64,000 nucleotides of DNA, from assembly GCF_037101375.1 (NCBI RefSeq), contig NZ_AP029019.1, forward strand, positions 2,356,001 to 2,420,000, in the 5' to 3' direction. Under the pieces are notes generated by a model that had not been told where the DNA came from, did no database searches, and saw only the letters and a program-made list of their open reading frames with translations. This document shows, piece by piece, positions 1-7,788 of this stretch (position 1 is its first letter; each line of letters opens with the position of its first letter). The translations under genes were made by a program, and so were the position numbers. The DNA comes from Acidovorax sp. DW039 (lineage in GTDB: Bacteria > Pseudomonadota > Gammaproteobacteria > Burkholderiales > Burkholderiaceae_C).

Positions 1-1
1 G

Positions 2-214
2 CATTGGACTTCCACCACCGATGTGAAATCGGTACAGCAAAGCCAGTACACCTACGGCAACGTCATGCAAAGCCGCTCAGGAACATCGTCCAATCAGATG
101 TCGTTTCTGCACGGCTGGGCCGTGAACCTGCGCACCGGCGAATCGCGCAAGGATGTGGGCAAAGACACCAAGTTACCCGTGCGACTGGTGCGCAGCCTGA
201 CGGAGCAACAGTAA
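2..214 (+). CDS. C-terminal fragment, DUF1566/Lcl-like domain protein (partial)
   Basis: An open frame enters from the left edge and stops at TAA 212-214, giving about 70 residues. The fragment begins HWTSTTD and ends with PVRLVRSLTEQQ. A W-[ST]-S-T motif, a central aromatic stretch (FLHGWAVNLRTGE) and a terminal VRLVR resemble the end of DUF1566/Lcl C-terminal domains, which are usually secreted or lipoprotein modules of unknown role. The start and any signal peptide lie outside the window. The family call rests only on these short motifs. The gene converges on the antiporter gene, with 32 bp between the stops. Confidence 0.5.
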   Translation, partial: HWTSTTDVKSVQQSQYTYGNVMQSRSGTSSNQMSFLHGWAVNLRTGESRKDVGKDTKLPVRLVRSLTEQQ

Positions 215-246
215 CGCTGTCTACTGCGCAGAACGTGAACACGCTC

Positions 247-1986
247 TCAGGCGCCCACACCCGCCGTGGTGTGGCGCTGGCTTGCGGGGGCTTCGTCTGC
301 ATGCGCATAGTGGTTCAGCACATGGCGCGCCATGCTCTGGGCCAGGGCTTCATCCCTGACGACCACCGCGCCTACGCCGTCGGCGCGCAACAGTGCCGAT
401 TCTTCTTCGCTGTGGCTGCGCACCACCACGTCCACTGCCGGGTTGAGTGCGCGGGCGGTTTCAGCCATCTGGCGTACATGTAGCGTGTCAGGAATGGCGA
501 TCACCAGCATGGCTGCATTGGCGATGTGCGCCTGGATCAGTACCTCGGGTTCGGCGGCGTTGCCTGATACAGCGGCCATGCCTTCAGCGCGCAAGGCCTC
601 GACCAGCTCGCGGTTTTGCTCTGCCACCACGAAAGGAATGTTTTCACGTTGCAACGTCTGCGCAATGTTGCGCCCCACCTGGCCGTAACCGACCAGCACC
701 ACCTGCCCGCGCAGATATTTGTTCTCGGTGCTCAGGGGCAGCTCGGCGTAGGGGTCTTCACGCTGGGCCAGTGTGCGTGCCAGTTCAGAACGGCGCAGCA
801 ACCAGCCTTGCAGCGGTGCAATGGCTGCAAAAAGCAGGGGGTTGAGTGCAATGGAGATCAGCGCGCCCGCCAGCACCAGGCTCATTCCCTGCGCGGGCAG
901 CAGCCCCAGCGCCACGCCCAGCCCGGCGAGGATGAATGAGAACTCCCCAATCTGCGCCAGGCTGGCTGCCACGGTGAGCGCCGTATGCAGCGGGTAGCGA
1001 AACGACAGCACCAGTGCCAGCGCTGCCAGCGATTTGCCCAGCATGATGATGGCCACCACGCCCAATACGGGTAGTGGATGCGTGAGCAGGACCATCGGGT
1101 CAAACAGCATGCCGACGGAGACAAAGAACAGCACTGAGAAGGCATCCCGCAAGGGCAGGGATTCCTGCGCGGCGCGGTGGCTCAGTGCGGATTCGCGCAT
1201 GACCGTGCCCGCAAAAAATGCCCCCAGGGCAAAAGACACGCTGAACAGCGCCGAGGCTCCGTAGGCAATGCCAATGGCCGCAGCGATGACGGACAGGGTG
1301 AACAGCTCACGCGAGCCCGTCTTGACCACCTGCCACAGAAGCCAGGGCAGCACCTTGCGGCCTGCCAGCAGCATCAGCGCAATGAAGGCGGCCACCTGGA
1401 TGAAGGTCTGCCCCAGCGTCATCCACAGCGGGCCCGTGGGTGGCTGCTGCGCCGATCCGCCCAGCAATCCGGCCAAGGGCGGCATCAGCACCAGCACGAG
1501 CACGCAGGCGAGGTCTTCCACTACCAGCCAGCCCACTGCAATGCGGCCATTCATGGATTCGAGCACGCCACGGGCCTCCAGCGCCTTGAGCAGCACCACT
1601 GTGCTCGCACACGACAGCGACAGGCCAAAAATCAGCCCGCTGCCCAGGCTCCAGCCCATCCACCACGCCATGGCCATGCCCAGCAGGGTGGCCACGGTCA
1701 TCTGCACCACCGCGCCGGGCACGGCCAGGCGGCGCACCGAGAGCAGGTCGCCCAGCGAGAAATGCAGGCCCACACCAAACATCAGCAGCATCACGCCGAT
1801 TTCTGACAGCTGGGAGGCAATGTGCACATCGGCCACAAAGCCTGGTGTGGCCGGGCCGATCAGGATGCCTGCAAACAGATAACCCACCAGCGCGGGCAAA
1901 CGCAGCTTTTCCGCAATGAATCCAAACACCAATGCGCCCCCGAAACCTGCTGCGATGGTGGTGATGAGTGTGAGGTTGTGATCCAT
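247..1986 (-). CDS. ybaL: CPA2-type cation:proton antiporter with TrkA-N/RCK domain (YbaL/KefB-like)
   Basis: The 579-residue protein has an N-terminal membrane domain of about 12 hydrophobic segments (residues ~5-390). It carries the family-typical GYLFAGILIGP and LMFGVGLHFSL stretches. From about residue 427 a Rossmann-type TrkA-N domain follows, opening with VVLVGYGQVGRN, a GxGxxG nucleotide-binding loop. CPA2 antiporters of this type exchange K+ or Na+ for H+ across the inner membrane, and the RCK domain senses NAD(H) or other ligands. Length and order fit YbaL (558 aa in E. coli) better than KefB/C, but substrate cannot be read from sequence. Transcribed alone, divergent from the gene at 2372, with a long palindromic element between them. 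Confidence 0.85.
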   Translation of the reverse strand: MDHNLTLITTIAAGFGGALVFGFIAEKLRLPALVGYLFAGILIGPATPGFVADVHIASQLSEIGVMLLMFGVGLHFSLGDLLSVRRLAVPGAVVQMTVATLLGMAMAWWMGWSLGSGLIFGLSLSCASTVVLLKALEARGVLESMNGRIAVGWLVVEDLACVLVLVLMPPLAGLLGGSAQQPPTGPLWMTLGQTFIQVAAFIALMLLAGRKVLPWLLWQVVKTGSRELFTLSVIAAAIGIAYGASALFSVSFALGAFFAGTVMRESALSHRAAQESLPLRDAFSVLFFVSVGMLFDPMVLLTHPLPVLGVVAIIMLGKSLAALALVLSFRYPLHTALTVAASLAQIGEFSFILAGLGVALGLLPAQGMSLVLAGALISIALNPLLFAAIAPLQGWLLRRSELARTLAQREDPYAELPLSTENKYLRGQVVLVGYGQVGRNIAQTLQRENIPFVVAEQNRELVEALRAEGMAAVSGNAAEPEVLIQAHIANAAMLVIAIPDTLHVRQMAETARALNPAVDVVVRSHSEEESALLRADGVGAVVVRDEALAQSMARHVLNHYAHADEAPASQRHTTAGVGA

Positions 1987-2058
1987 GATGCTGGTTCCTT
2001 GCCTGAGCCAGGCGGTCGGTGGATGGGGTGCGGGCCGCGCGAGGGAGTGCGCAGCCTT

Positions 2059-2172
2059 AGAGCGGCTAACACAACCCCCCTGGCGTTGTTGTCCCGTCTT
2101 GTCGTACCACGTGTACTGCCTGCGACGGAACGCCTAGCCAGGGCCGCTTCGCTGGGTTGTGTGAGCCGCTCT
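2059..2172. repeat. 114-bp nested palindromic element (REP/MITE-like)
   Basis: Outer arms AGAGCGGCTAACACAACCC (2059-2077) and GGGTTGTGTGAGCCGCTCT (2154-2172) are complementary at 18 of 19 positions. Inside, CCCTGGC (2078-2084) pairs with GCCAGGG (2137-2143), CCGTC (2094-2098) with GACGG (2124-2128), and GTAC (2104-2107) with GTAC (2113-2116) around a central CACGTG. The whole unit can fold as one long interrupted hairpin. It occupies most of the 385-bp gap between two divergently transcribed genes, so it is not a 3' terminator. Only one copy is in this window. I believe similar elements occur between genes in Acidovorax-type genomes but cannot verify this here. Confidence 0.75.
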
Positions 2173-2371
2173 TAGTATGAGGTACGGAGACCGACGCACC
2201 AATCCGGGGCTGCACCCATGGGGTGATGAGGGAAGTGCATGACGCATGCCAGGCTATCCGTGGCACGATAGCGCGATCTACAACAGCGGGGCAGGCAAGC
2301 CGCCAGGCGCTTATCAACCAGGCGCTGATCTGCCGGTCCTGTCACCCGCAATCACAGGAGACAAGTCCGCC

Positions 2372-3463
2372 ATGAATCTTCCCTTCCACCCTTTGGACCC
2401 AGCGCTTTTCGCCCGCGCGCAACCGCTGCTGGACGATGAGTGGCTTAGCCACGACCCGGAGTTGGCCCCCGTTTTGCCCACGGTGCTGGCGCGCAATGTG
2501 GGGCAGGACTGGCACAAGGCAGGTACTTTTCGGCACCATCTGGTGGGGGTGACCCGCTCGCTCACCGTCTGGCAGCAGCCGCGTGATGTGCGCCTGCTTG
2601 GGCTTTTGCACAGTGTCTATGGCAATGCGTTTGTGGATCTGGTGAAGTTTGATCCTGCCAGCGAACGTGCCCGCCTGCGCGAGCTGGTGGGGGAGTCTGC
2701 CGAGCATCTGGTCTACCTTTTCTGCACGCAGTCGCGTACGCAATTTGTGCAGAAGGTGCTGGCCCATGGTCTGGAGGCCGACGGCTCCCTGTGGCTGGAC
2801 AAGGATGGGCAGCGGCACTGCCTTTCACCCTACGAAGTGGCCGCATTTATCGTGGTGAGCATGGCCGACACCATCGAGCAATGGTTCAGCTGGCAGGACG
2901 ACATCTACTCCCGCTTTCCGCAGGTGCAGCACCGTCCTCAGGCTGTGCACTGGGCGGCATCCTTGTGGCCTGGGCCGATGCGGCCCACGGGGCGCATGGT
3001 GCACCAGATCAACGGGCTGGCCAAGGCGCTGCAGCATCCGGGGCTCAAAAACCTGTTGCCCATGCCACCCGTGTTTGCGCACTGCAGCCAGTACCTGTCG
3101 GCTGCCAATGAGGCCGCGGCGGCATCGCTTTACTGGTCCGTCATACAGCAAGACCAGCCCCTGGTGGACCTGGATGTGGCGACCGGTGTGCTGGAAAGCG
3201 CCGTGCACCACAACCCCTGGGTGGGCGAGCCGCAGATGGTGCTGGCGCAGTTGTACCTGGCTGCTGGTCGGCATCAGGATGCAAAGGCCGCGGCTGCCAG
3301 CGCGTTGCACCTGTTCAGTGCCTGGGGCAACTCTTGGGACAAGCGCGTGCAATGGGATGCCTGGATTGCCTGGACGCGCATCCTGCTGCAGGCCGCAGAA
3401 GGCGGCCCGTGGCCTGAGCGCCTAGACAAGCTGAACAACGTAGCGCTACGTCACGTCCGTTGA
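2372..3463 (+). CDS. Conserved hypothetical, HD-like (DUF6817-type) N-terminal domain
   Basis: The frame is open from 2246, but ATG 2372 is preferred because AGGAG (2356-2360) precedes it and the family-like sequence starts there; this gives 363 residues. Residues ~45-170 contain HHLVGVTRSLTVW, LLGLLHSVYGNAF, AEHLVYLFC and, later, a SMADTIEQWF helix. These are spaced histidines and acidic residues reminiscent of degenerate HD-fold proteins, which I recall as DUF6817. The C-terminal part is helical with TPR-like alanine-rich repeats near the end. No catalytic role can be assigned. It stands alone, with a putative sulfur-responsive promoter region directly downstream. Confidence 0.6.
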   Translation: MNLPFHPLDPALFARAQPLLDDEWLSHDPELAPVLPTVLARNVGQDWHKAGTFRHHLVGVTRSLTVWQQPRDVRLLGLLHSVYGNAFVDLVKFDPASERARLRELVGESAEHLVYLFCTQSRTQFVQKVLAHGLEADGSLWLDKDGQRHCLSPYEVAAFIVVSMADTIEQWFSWQDDIYSRFPQVQHRPQAVHWAASLWPGPMRPTGRMVHQINGLAKALQHPGLKNLLPMPPVFAHCSQYLSAANEAAAASLYWSVIQQDQPLVDLDVATGVLESAVHHNPWVGEPQMVLAQLYLAAGRHQDAKAAAASALHLFSAWGNSWDKRVQWDAWIAWTRILLQAAEGGPWPERLDKLNNVALRHVR

Positions 3464-3497
3464 ATTATGTGCATTTGTGGCTAAGGTAATTAAAACT

Positions 3498-3515
3498 TAT
3501 TCTTTTGAGTTTTAA
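3498..3515 (+). promoter_or_regulatory. Shared sulfur-gene motif upstream of metQ-like gene
   Basis: TATTCTTTTGAGTTTTAA occurs here and identically at 13589-13606 upstream of the sulfate-binding protein gene. It contains TTGAGT (3505-3510), which with TACCAT (3527-3532, 16-bp spacer) makes a plausible sigma-70 promoter. An activator site overlapping the -35 would fit a LysR-type regulator such as CysB; that identification is inference. Confidence 0.5.
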
Positions 3516-3563
3516 GGTGCCTTGCGTACCATCGGAAACATCTCTATTCGAAAGGTGTTTTCC

Positions 3564-4361
3564 GTGAACAAGCGTTCCCTGCTGCAATCCGCTCTCGCCC
3601 TGGCTCTGGCCGCCGGTTTTGCCACCGCTGCCACAGCCCAGGACAAACCCATCAAGGTGGGCGTTACCGGAGGCCCGCACGCACAGATTTTTGAAGTGGT
3701 GAAGAAGGTTGCCGAGAAAGACGGCCTGAAGATTCAGGTGGTGGAGTTCAGCGACTACGTTCAACCCAACGCCGCCCTCGCTGCGGGTGACCTGGACGCC
3801 AACAGCTACCAGCACAAGCCTTACCTGGACCAGCAGATCAAGGATCGTGGCTACAAGTTTGTATCGCCCGGCTACACCGTCAACTTCCCGATTGGTATCT
3901 ACTCCAAGAAGGTCAAGAGCCTGGACGAGCTGAAGCAGGGTGCCAAGTTCGGCATTCCCAACGACCCCACCAATGGTGGCCGTGTGTTGTTGGTGCTGCA
4001 GGACAAGGGCCTGATCAAGCTGCGCCCCGAGGCAGGCCTCAAGGCCACGCCGCTGGACGTGATCGACAACCCCAAGAAGATCAAGTTCGTGGAGCTGGAC
4101 GCAGCGCAGCTGCCCCGCTCACTGGATGACCTGGACGCATCGGCCATCAACACCAACTTTGCCTTGTCCGCTGGGCTGAACCCCGGCAAGGATGCGATTG
4201 CCCAGGAAAGCGCCAAGAGCCCTTACGTGAACATCCTGGCTATCCGTGAAGCCGACAAGGACAAGCCTTGGGTGGGCAAGCTCGTCAAGGCCTACCACTC
4301 GGAAGAAGTGCGCAAGTTCATCCTGACGGAGTTCAAGGGCGCAGTGATTCCTGGGTTCTGA
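3564..4361 (+). CDS. metQ: MetQ/NlpA-family ABC transporter substrate-binding protein
   Basis: GTG 3564 is chosen because GAAAGG lies 8 nt upstream and a clean signal peptide follows (MNKRSLLQSALALALAAGFA, cleavage after TAATAQ); the 265-residue length then fits the family. The mature protein has the NlpA signatures KVGVTGGPHAQIFEVV, DLDANSYQHKPYL and FGIPNDPTNGGRVLLVL. MetQ proteins bind methionine in the periplasm and deliver it to MetNI. No lipobox cysteine is present, so the protein is predicted to be soluble rather than a lipoprotein. No metN or metI lies nearby, so it is an orphan binding protein whose ligand could be another sulfur compound. A strong terminator follows. Confidence 0.85.
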   Translation: MNKRSLLQSALALALAAGFATAATAQDKPIKVGVTGGPHAQIFEVVKKVAEKDGLKIQVVEFSDYVQPNAALAAGDLDANSYQHKPYLDQQIKDRGYKFVSPGYTVNFPIGIYSKKVKSLDELKQGAKFGIPNDPTNGGRVLLVLQDKGLIKLRPEAGLKATPLDVIDNPKKIKFVELDAAQLPRSLDDLDASAINTNFALSAGLNPGKDAIAQESAKSPYVNILAIREADKDKPWVGKLVKAYHSEEVRKFILTEFKGAVIPGF

Positions 4362-4398
4362 ACTTCGCCTTGTCGATTCGACTTTTGCTGACTTTGTG

Positions 4399-4425
4399 AA
4401 GCGGGCTCTTGAGCCCGCTTTTTTT
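4399..4425 (+). terminator. Rho-independent terminator of metQ-like gene
   Basis: AAGCGGGCT and AGCCCGCTT form a 9-bp stem around CTTG, followed by a run of T. It sits 38 bp after the metQ-like stop. Confidence 0.9.
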
Positions 4426-4550
4426 CGTCTGAGATTCCTTTGCGTTTTGCGCTCCCAACGCTGTCGCAAGAAGGGCGTCAGAGGGGGTTAAGACACTTCA
4501 TGTAAGCTTGTGTAAACCCGTGTTTCAACTTCCCCGAGGGCAGTGGAGCG

Positions 4551-6851
4551 ATGCACAAGGCAGAGAGATGGCTGGTGATGTGCTGGATGGGCCTCGTCGC
4601 TGGGCTCTACGCTGCCGCATTGGTCTCTGGCCATCTGCCCGCCCAACTGTTTTATGACAATGCCAGCTGGACGCTGGCTTTTTTATTGGCCGTCTTCCTC
4701 TCGTGGCGTGGCTGGGTTATGGCAGCGCCTGTAGATCGCTTTTTGGTGGGCGGGCTGCTGGCTGGCTCGGTGCTGATCTTTCTGGGTCAGGTGGTGTGGA
4801 ACCTGCAAGTGGCTCTGGACTGGAATCCCTTCCCGTCCCCAGCCGATGGGCTTTTCCTGCTGGCAGGCCCGGTCTGGGCGTTGACCATCATGCGCGTGAG
4901 CTTCCAGCGCATGTCACGGGACCGGGTCTATGCCTCTTCTTTGGACTTTGGTGGCGCAGTGTTGTCGCTGCTGGCGGTGACGCTGGTGATTTATGTGCCC
5001 AGCGGCGATTTGCGTTCCTTTTTGGTGGGCGCGGTGCTGGTGGCATACCCCGTGAGTTTTCTGACCGCTGCCAGCGTGGCTGTGCTGGCGGTGCCCAGCC
5101 TGGGGGTGCGCTTGCGCTGGTGTCAGGTGCTGATCCTGGCGGGTATGGTCTGTTACGGCATCAGCTGGATGCATTGGAATGTGATGGAGCTGCAAGGCCA
5201 GCCCGCCCCGGGCAACTGGACGAATGGCTTGTTCTCTCTTGCGGCCATGCTCATGGGCTGGGGGACACGGTTTTTCCGTGGGCACATCAGCACCAACCCT
5301 GCATACCGCCAGCGCTGTCATCAGCTCATGAACTGGGTGCCTCTCTTCACCATGGTGATGGCCAGTGCCACGCTGTGGTTCCTCTTCCGGGCGCAGGGGG
5401 GCAGCGGAATCCTGCATGCGCTGATTCTGGCCTGCTGCCTGGCGGTGCTGCTGCTGACAGCCCTGCGACAAGCCATTGTGGTGAGCCTGCTGGACCGCCT
5501 GCACGCTGCAGAGGCGGCCATTCTTCACAACGAAGAAAAGCTTTACCGCGTTGCGCACTTTGACCCGCTGACCGGGCTGCCCAACCGCCGCTATTTCGAG
5601 GATGCGCTGGACCAGGCCGTTCAGCTGGCGGCGCAGCAAGGCCCGTCAGACCAGTGCGTAGCCGTGCTGCTGCTGGATCTGGACCACTTCAATAACGTGA
5701 ATGAGACCTATGGCCACCGCATGGGCGACAAGCTTTTGCAGGAGGCCGCCCGGCGCATCGCCCAGCACCTGCAGGGGCGCGGGTTTTTGGCGCGGCTGGG
5801 TGAGGATGAGTTCATGGTGCTGCTGGCGCGCTCGCACACGCGCAACGAGGTTGCGCAGCTGGCTGCATCGCTGGTGGATCAGTTCATGGAGCCCTGGGAG
5901 CTGGCGGGAGTAGGTCCGCAGTTCGTCGGTGCCAGCATCGGCATCAGCCTGTTCCCGGATGATGCCCAGGACGCCGTCACACTGGTGCGCAATGCGCACA
6001 CCGCGTTGCATGACATCAAGAGCAGTGGACGTGGCTCCTACCGTTTCTACATCGAGGAGCTGACCCGTCAGGCGCAGGAGCGGCAGGAGTTGCGCCGTCG
6101 CTTGCATCTGGCTTTGCAGGGCAACGAGCTGAGTCTTGAATACCAGCCCCAGCTGGACCGTCAACGGCAACTGGTGGGCGTGGAGGCTCTGCTGCGCTGG
6201 CGCAAGGATGGGCGGTTGGTGCCGCCTGACGAGTTTGTGCCGATTGCTGAAGCCAGCGGGCTCATCATTCCGCTGGGGCGCTGGGTGTTTGAGCGCGCCT
6301 GCTGTCAGGCGGCCGTGTGGAGCGCTGCGGGCTACGAGGTGCCTCTCATCTCCATCAACATCTCCACCATCCAGTTGCGCGAACCGGGTTTTGTCAATTC
6401 ACTGTTGGAGTTGACCAGGGAGGCTGGGCGCAGCCCCGGTGAATTCGTGCTCGAAATCACTGAGTCTGAACTGCTGGAGGAATCGCTGTACGTCACAGCT
6501 ATGGAGCTCAAGCAGGCGGGCTTTGGCCTTTCCATGGACGACTTTGGCACGGGGCACTCCTCGCTCATCAAGCTCAAGCGCTTGCCACTGGCCGAGCTGA
6601 AGATCGACAAAGCCTTCGTCAAAGACATCTGCGTGGATGTGAATGACCGGGAGATCTGCGCCACGGTGCACGCCCTGGCACGCACGCTCAGGCTGGAGGT
6701 GGTGGCAGAGGGGGTAGAGACCGAGGCACAGTTTGAATTGCTGGCCGCCATGGGCTGCCACCGTTTTCAGGGCTGGCTGTTTGCCAAGTCACTGACGCCG
6801 CAGGAACTGCAGGCACATTGGTTGCACCGGCCTGAGGCTTTGGTGGCCTGA
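4551..6851 (+). CDS. Membrane-anchored GGDEF-EAL protein (probable c-di-GMP phosphodiesterase)
   Basis: The 766-residue protein has an N-terminal membrane region of about eight to nine hydrophobic segments (residues 1-315). A GGDEF domain starts near residue 336 (HFDPLTGLPNRRYF) and an EAL domain spans about 510-755. The diguanylate cyclase site reads RLGEDEF near residue 414: the second Gly of GGDEF is Glu, so cyclase activity is doubtful. The EAL domain keeps VEALLRW (~544), NISTIQL, E in EITESELL, DDFGTGHSS (~662), KIDK and AEGVE, so c-di-GMP hydrolysis is likely. The membrane part could be a MASE-like sensor. Transcribed alone, ending at a bidirectional terminator shared with azoR. Confidence 0.9.
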   Translation: MHKAERWLVMCWMGLVAGLYAAALVSGHLPAQLFYDNASWTLAFLLAVFLSWRGWVMAAPVDRFLVGGLLAGSVLIFLGQVVWNLQVALDWNPFPSPADGLFLLAGPVWALTIMRVSFQRMSRDRVYASSLDFGGAVLSLLAVTLVIYVPSGDLRSFLVGAVLVAYPVSFLTAASVAVLAVPSLGVRLRWCQVLILAGMVCYGISWMHWNVMELQGQPAPGNWTNGLFSLAAMLMGWGTRFFRGHISTNPAYRQRCHQLMNWVPLFTMVMASATLWFLFRAQGGSGILHALILACCLAVLLLTALRQAIVVSLLDRLHAAEAAILHNEEKLYRVAHFDPLTGLPNRRYFEDALDQAVQLAAQQGPSDQCVAVLLLDLDHFNNVNETYGHRMGDKLLQEAARRIAQHLQGRGFLARLGEDEFMVLLARSHTRNEVAQLAASLVDQFMEPWELAGVGPQFVGASIGISLFPDDAQDAVTLVRNAHTALHDIKSSGRGSYRFYIEELTRQAQERQELRRRLHLALQGNELSLEYQPQLDRQRQLVGVEALLRWRKDGRLVPPDEFVPIAEASGLIIPLGRWVFERACCQAAVWSAAGYEVPLISINISTIQLREPGFVNSLLELTREAGRSPGEFVLEITESELLEESLYVTAMELKQAGFGLSMDDFGTGHSSLIKLKRLPLAELKIDKAFVKDICVDVNDREICATVHALARTLRLEVVAEGVETEAQFELLAAMGCHRFQGWLFAKSLTPQELQAHWLHRPEALVA

Positions 6852-6889
6852 TCGGCGCAGTTCCAATGACTTGCTGAGCGAGTTGCAGG

Positions 6890-6945
6890 AAAAAATGGCT
6901 GTAGCGCCCATGAATAAAGCGCAAGGCGCTATGTAAAACATAGCG
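6890..6945 (-). repeat. Dispersed AGCTGCTTGCGC-type repeat, copy 1
   Basis: On the minus strand this reads CGCTATG...ATAGCGCCTTGCGCTT...GCGCTACAGCCATTTTTT, aligning along its length with the copies at 13407, 17854, 21784, 29241, 36503 and 48556. It sits between convergent genes and supplies one arm of the terminator at 6916-6956. Confidence 0.75.
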
Positions 6946-6956
6946 CCTTGCGCTTT
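6916..6956. terminator. 19-bp perfect hairpin, bidirectional terminator
   Basis: AAAGCGCAAGGCGCTATGT (6916-6934) and its exact complement (6938-6956) flank a 3-nt AAA loop. The stem is A/T-terminated on both sides, giving a short U tract in each direction. It lies between the 3' ends of the GGDEF-EAL gene and azoR. Confidence 0.8.
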
Positions 6957-6997
6957 TGCAGGGTTGCGATCTGGCGAGATCGCAGCGTTTATTGCCC

Positions 6998-7609
6998 TCA
7001 GGCGGCCGCTGTGCTGATGTGCTGGGTAGCCGCAGCCATGGCCTGTGCCTTGGCGTCTGGGCCCATGGCCACGCCTTCGGCGCGCACAAAGCGCACATCG
7101 GTCACACCGAAGAAGCCCATCACGGTTTGCAGGTAGCTTTCCTGATGCTCCAGAGCGCGGCCACCTTCGCTGGTGGAATACACGCCGCCACGGGCAGAGG
7201 CCACGATCACGATCTTGCCCTTGGCCAGACCCTCTGGACCGTTGGCGCCGTACTTGAACGTGCGGCCTGGCTGGGCAATGCGGTCAATCCAGGCCTTGAG
7301 CTGCGTGGGAATGCCGAAGTTGTAGAACGGAGCACCAATCACCACCACATCTGCGGCCAGGAACTGGCTTACCAACTGCTCGGACACTGCGTTTTCGCGC
7401 TGCTGGCTTTCGCTCAGGCCCTCCGTCTGGCCGGTGCGTGGAGCCATGGCATCCATGGTGAAGTGAGAAGGCGCATTGGCCACCAGGTCCAGGTACGTGA
7501 CTTGCGTGTCTGGATGGGCAGCCTTCCAGGCAGCAACGGTCTGTGCTGTCAGTTGGCGAGAAACAGAGGCGGCGCCGGCGATGGAAGAGTCGATGTGAAG
7601 CAGTTGCAT
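6998..7609 (-). CDS. azoR: FMN-dependent NADH-azoreductase
   Basis: This 203-residue flavodoxin-fold protein opens with [20 protein letters not shown], the FMN phosphate-binding loop of AzoR. It continues with the family stretches [36 protein letters not shown] and [14 protein letters not shown]. AzoR reduces quinones and azo dyes with NADH through bound FMN, typically as a dimer, and protects against thiol-reactive electrophiles. Length equals the E. coli enzyme within a few residues. It is transcribed divergently from a LysR regulator, with a perfect palindrome midway, so control by that regulator is likely. Confidence 0.93.
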   Translation of the reverse strand: MQLLHIDSSIAGAASVSRQLTAQTVAAWKAAHPDTQVTYLDLVANAPSHFTMDAMAPRTGQTEGLSESQQRENAVSEQLVSQFLAADVVVIGAPFYNFGIPTQLKAWIDRIAQPGRTFKYGANGPEGLAKGKIVIVASARGGVYSTSEGGRALEHQESYLQTVMGFFGVTDVRFVRAEGVAMGPDAKAQAMAAATQHISTAAA

Positions 7610-7704
7610 GGTTGTTCTCCGATAGGCGGCATACCGTTTGCCGCGTTAGAGAGATTGTGGATGTGCTCAAAACATTTGATAAGCACCCGCAAACGCGATA
7701 GATT

Positions 7705-7720
7705 GTTCCAATATTGGAAC
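7705..7720. promoter_or_regulatory. Operator between azoR and lysR: perfect 16-bp palindrome
   Basis: GTTCCAATATTGGAAC is a perfect dyad located 95 bp upstream of azoR and 68 bp upstream of the regulator's ATG. LysR-type regulators bind dyads in such divergent regions, so this is the probable binding site. Confidence 0.7.
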
Positions 7721-7788
7721 GATGTGTATTTTTTTTGGCCTTTTGGCCTGTGGCCCTTTGCTCAGAGTTGGAGAACAGAGAGACAACC

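Noticed and set aside
2246..2371. 42-codon N-terminal extension of the gene at 2372
   Set aside because: No ribosome site, atypical composition, and a good AGGAG precedes ATG 2372.
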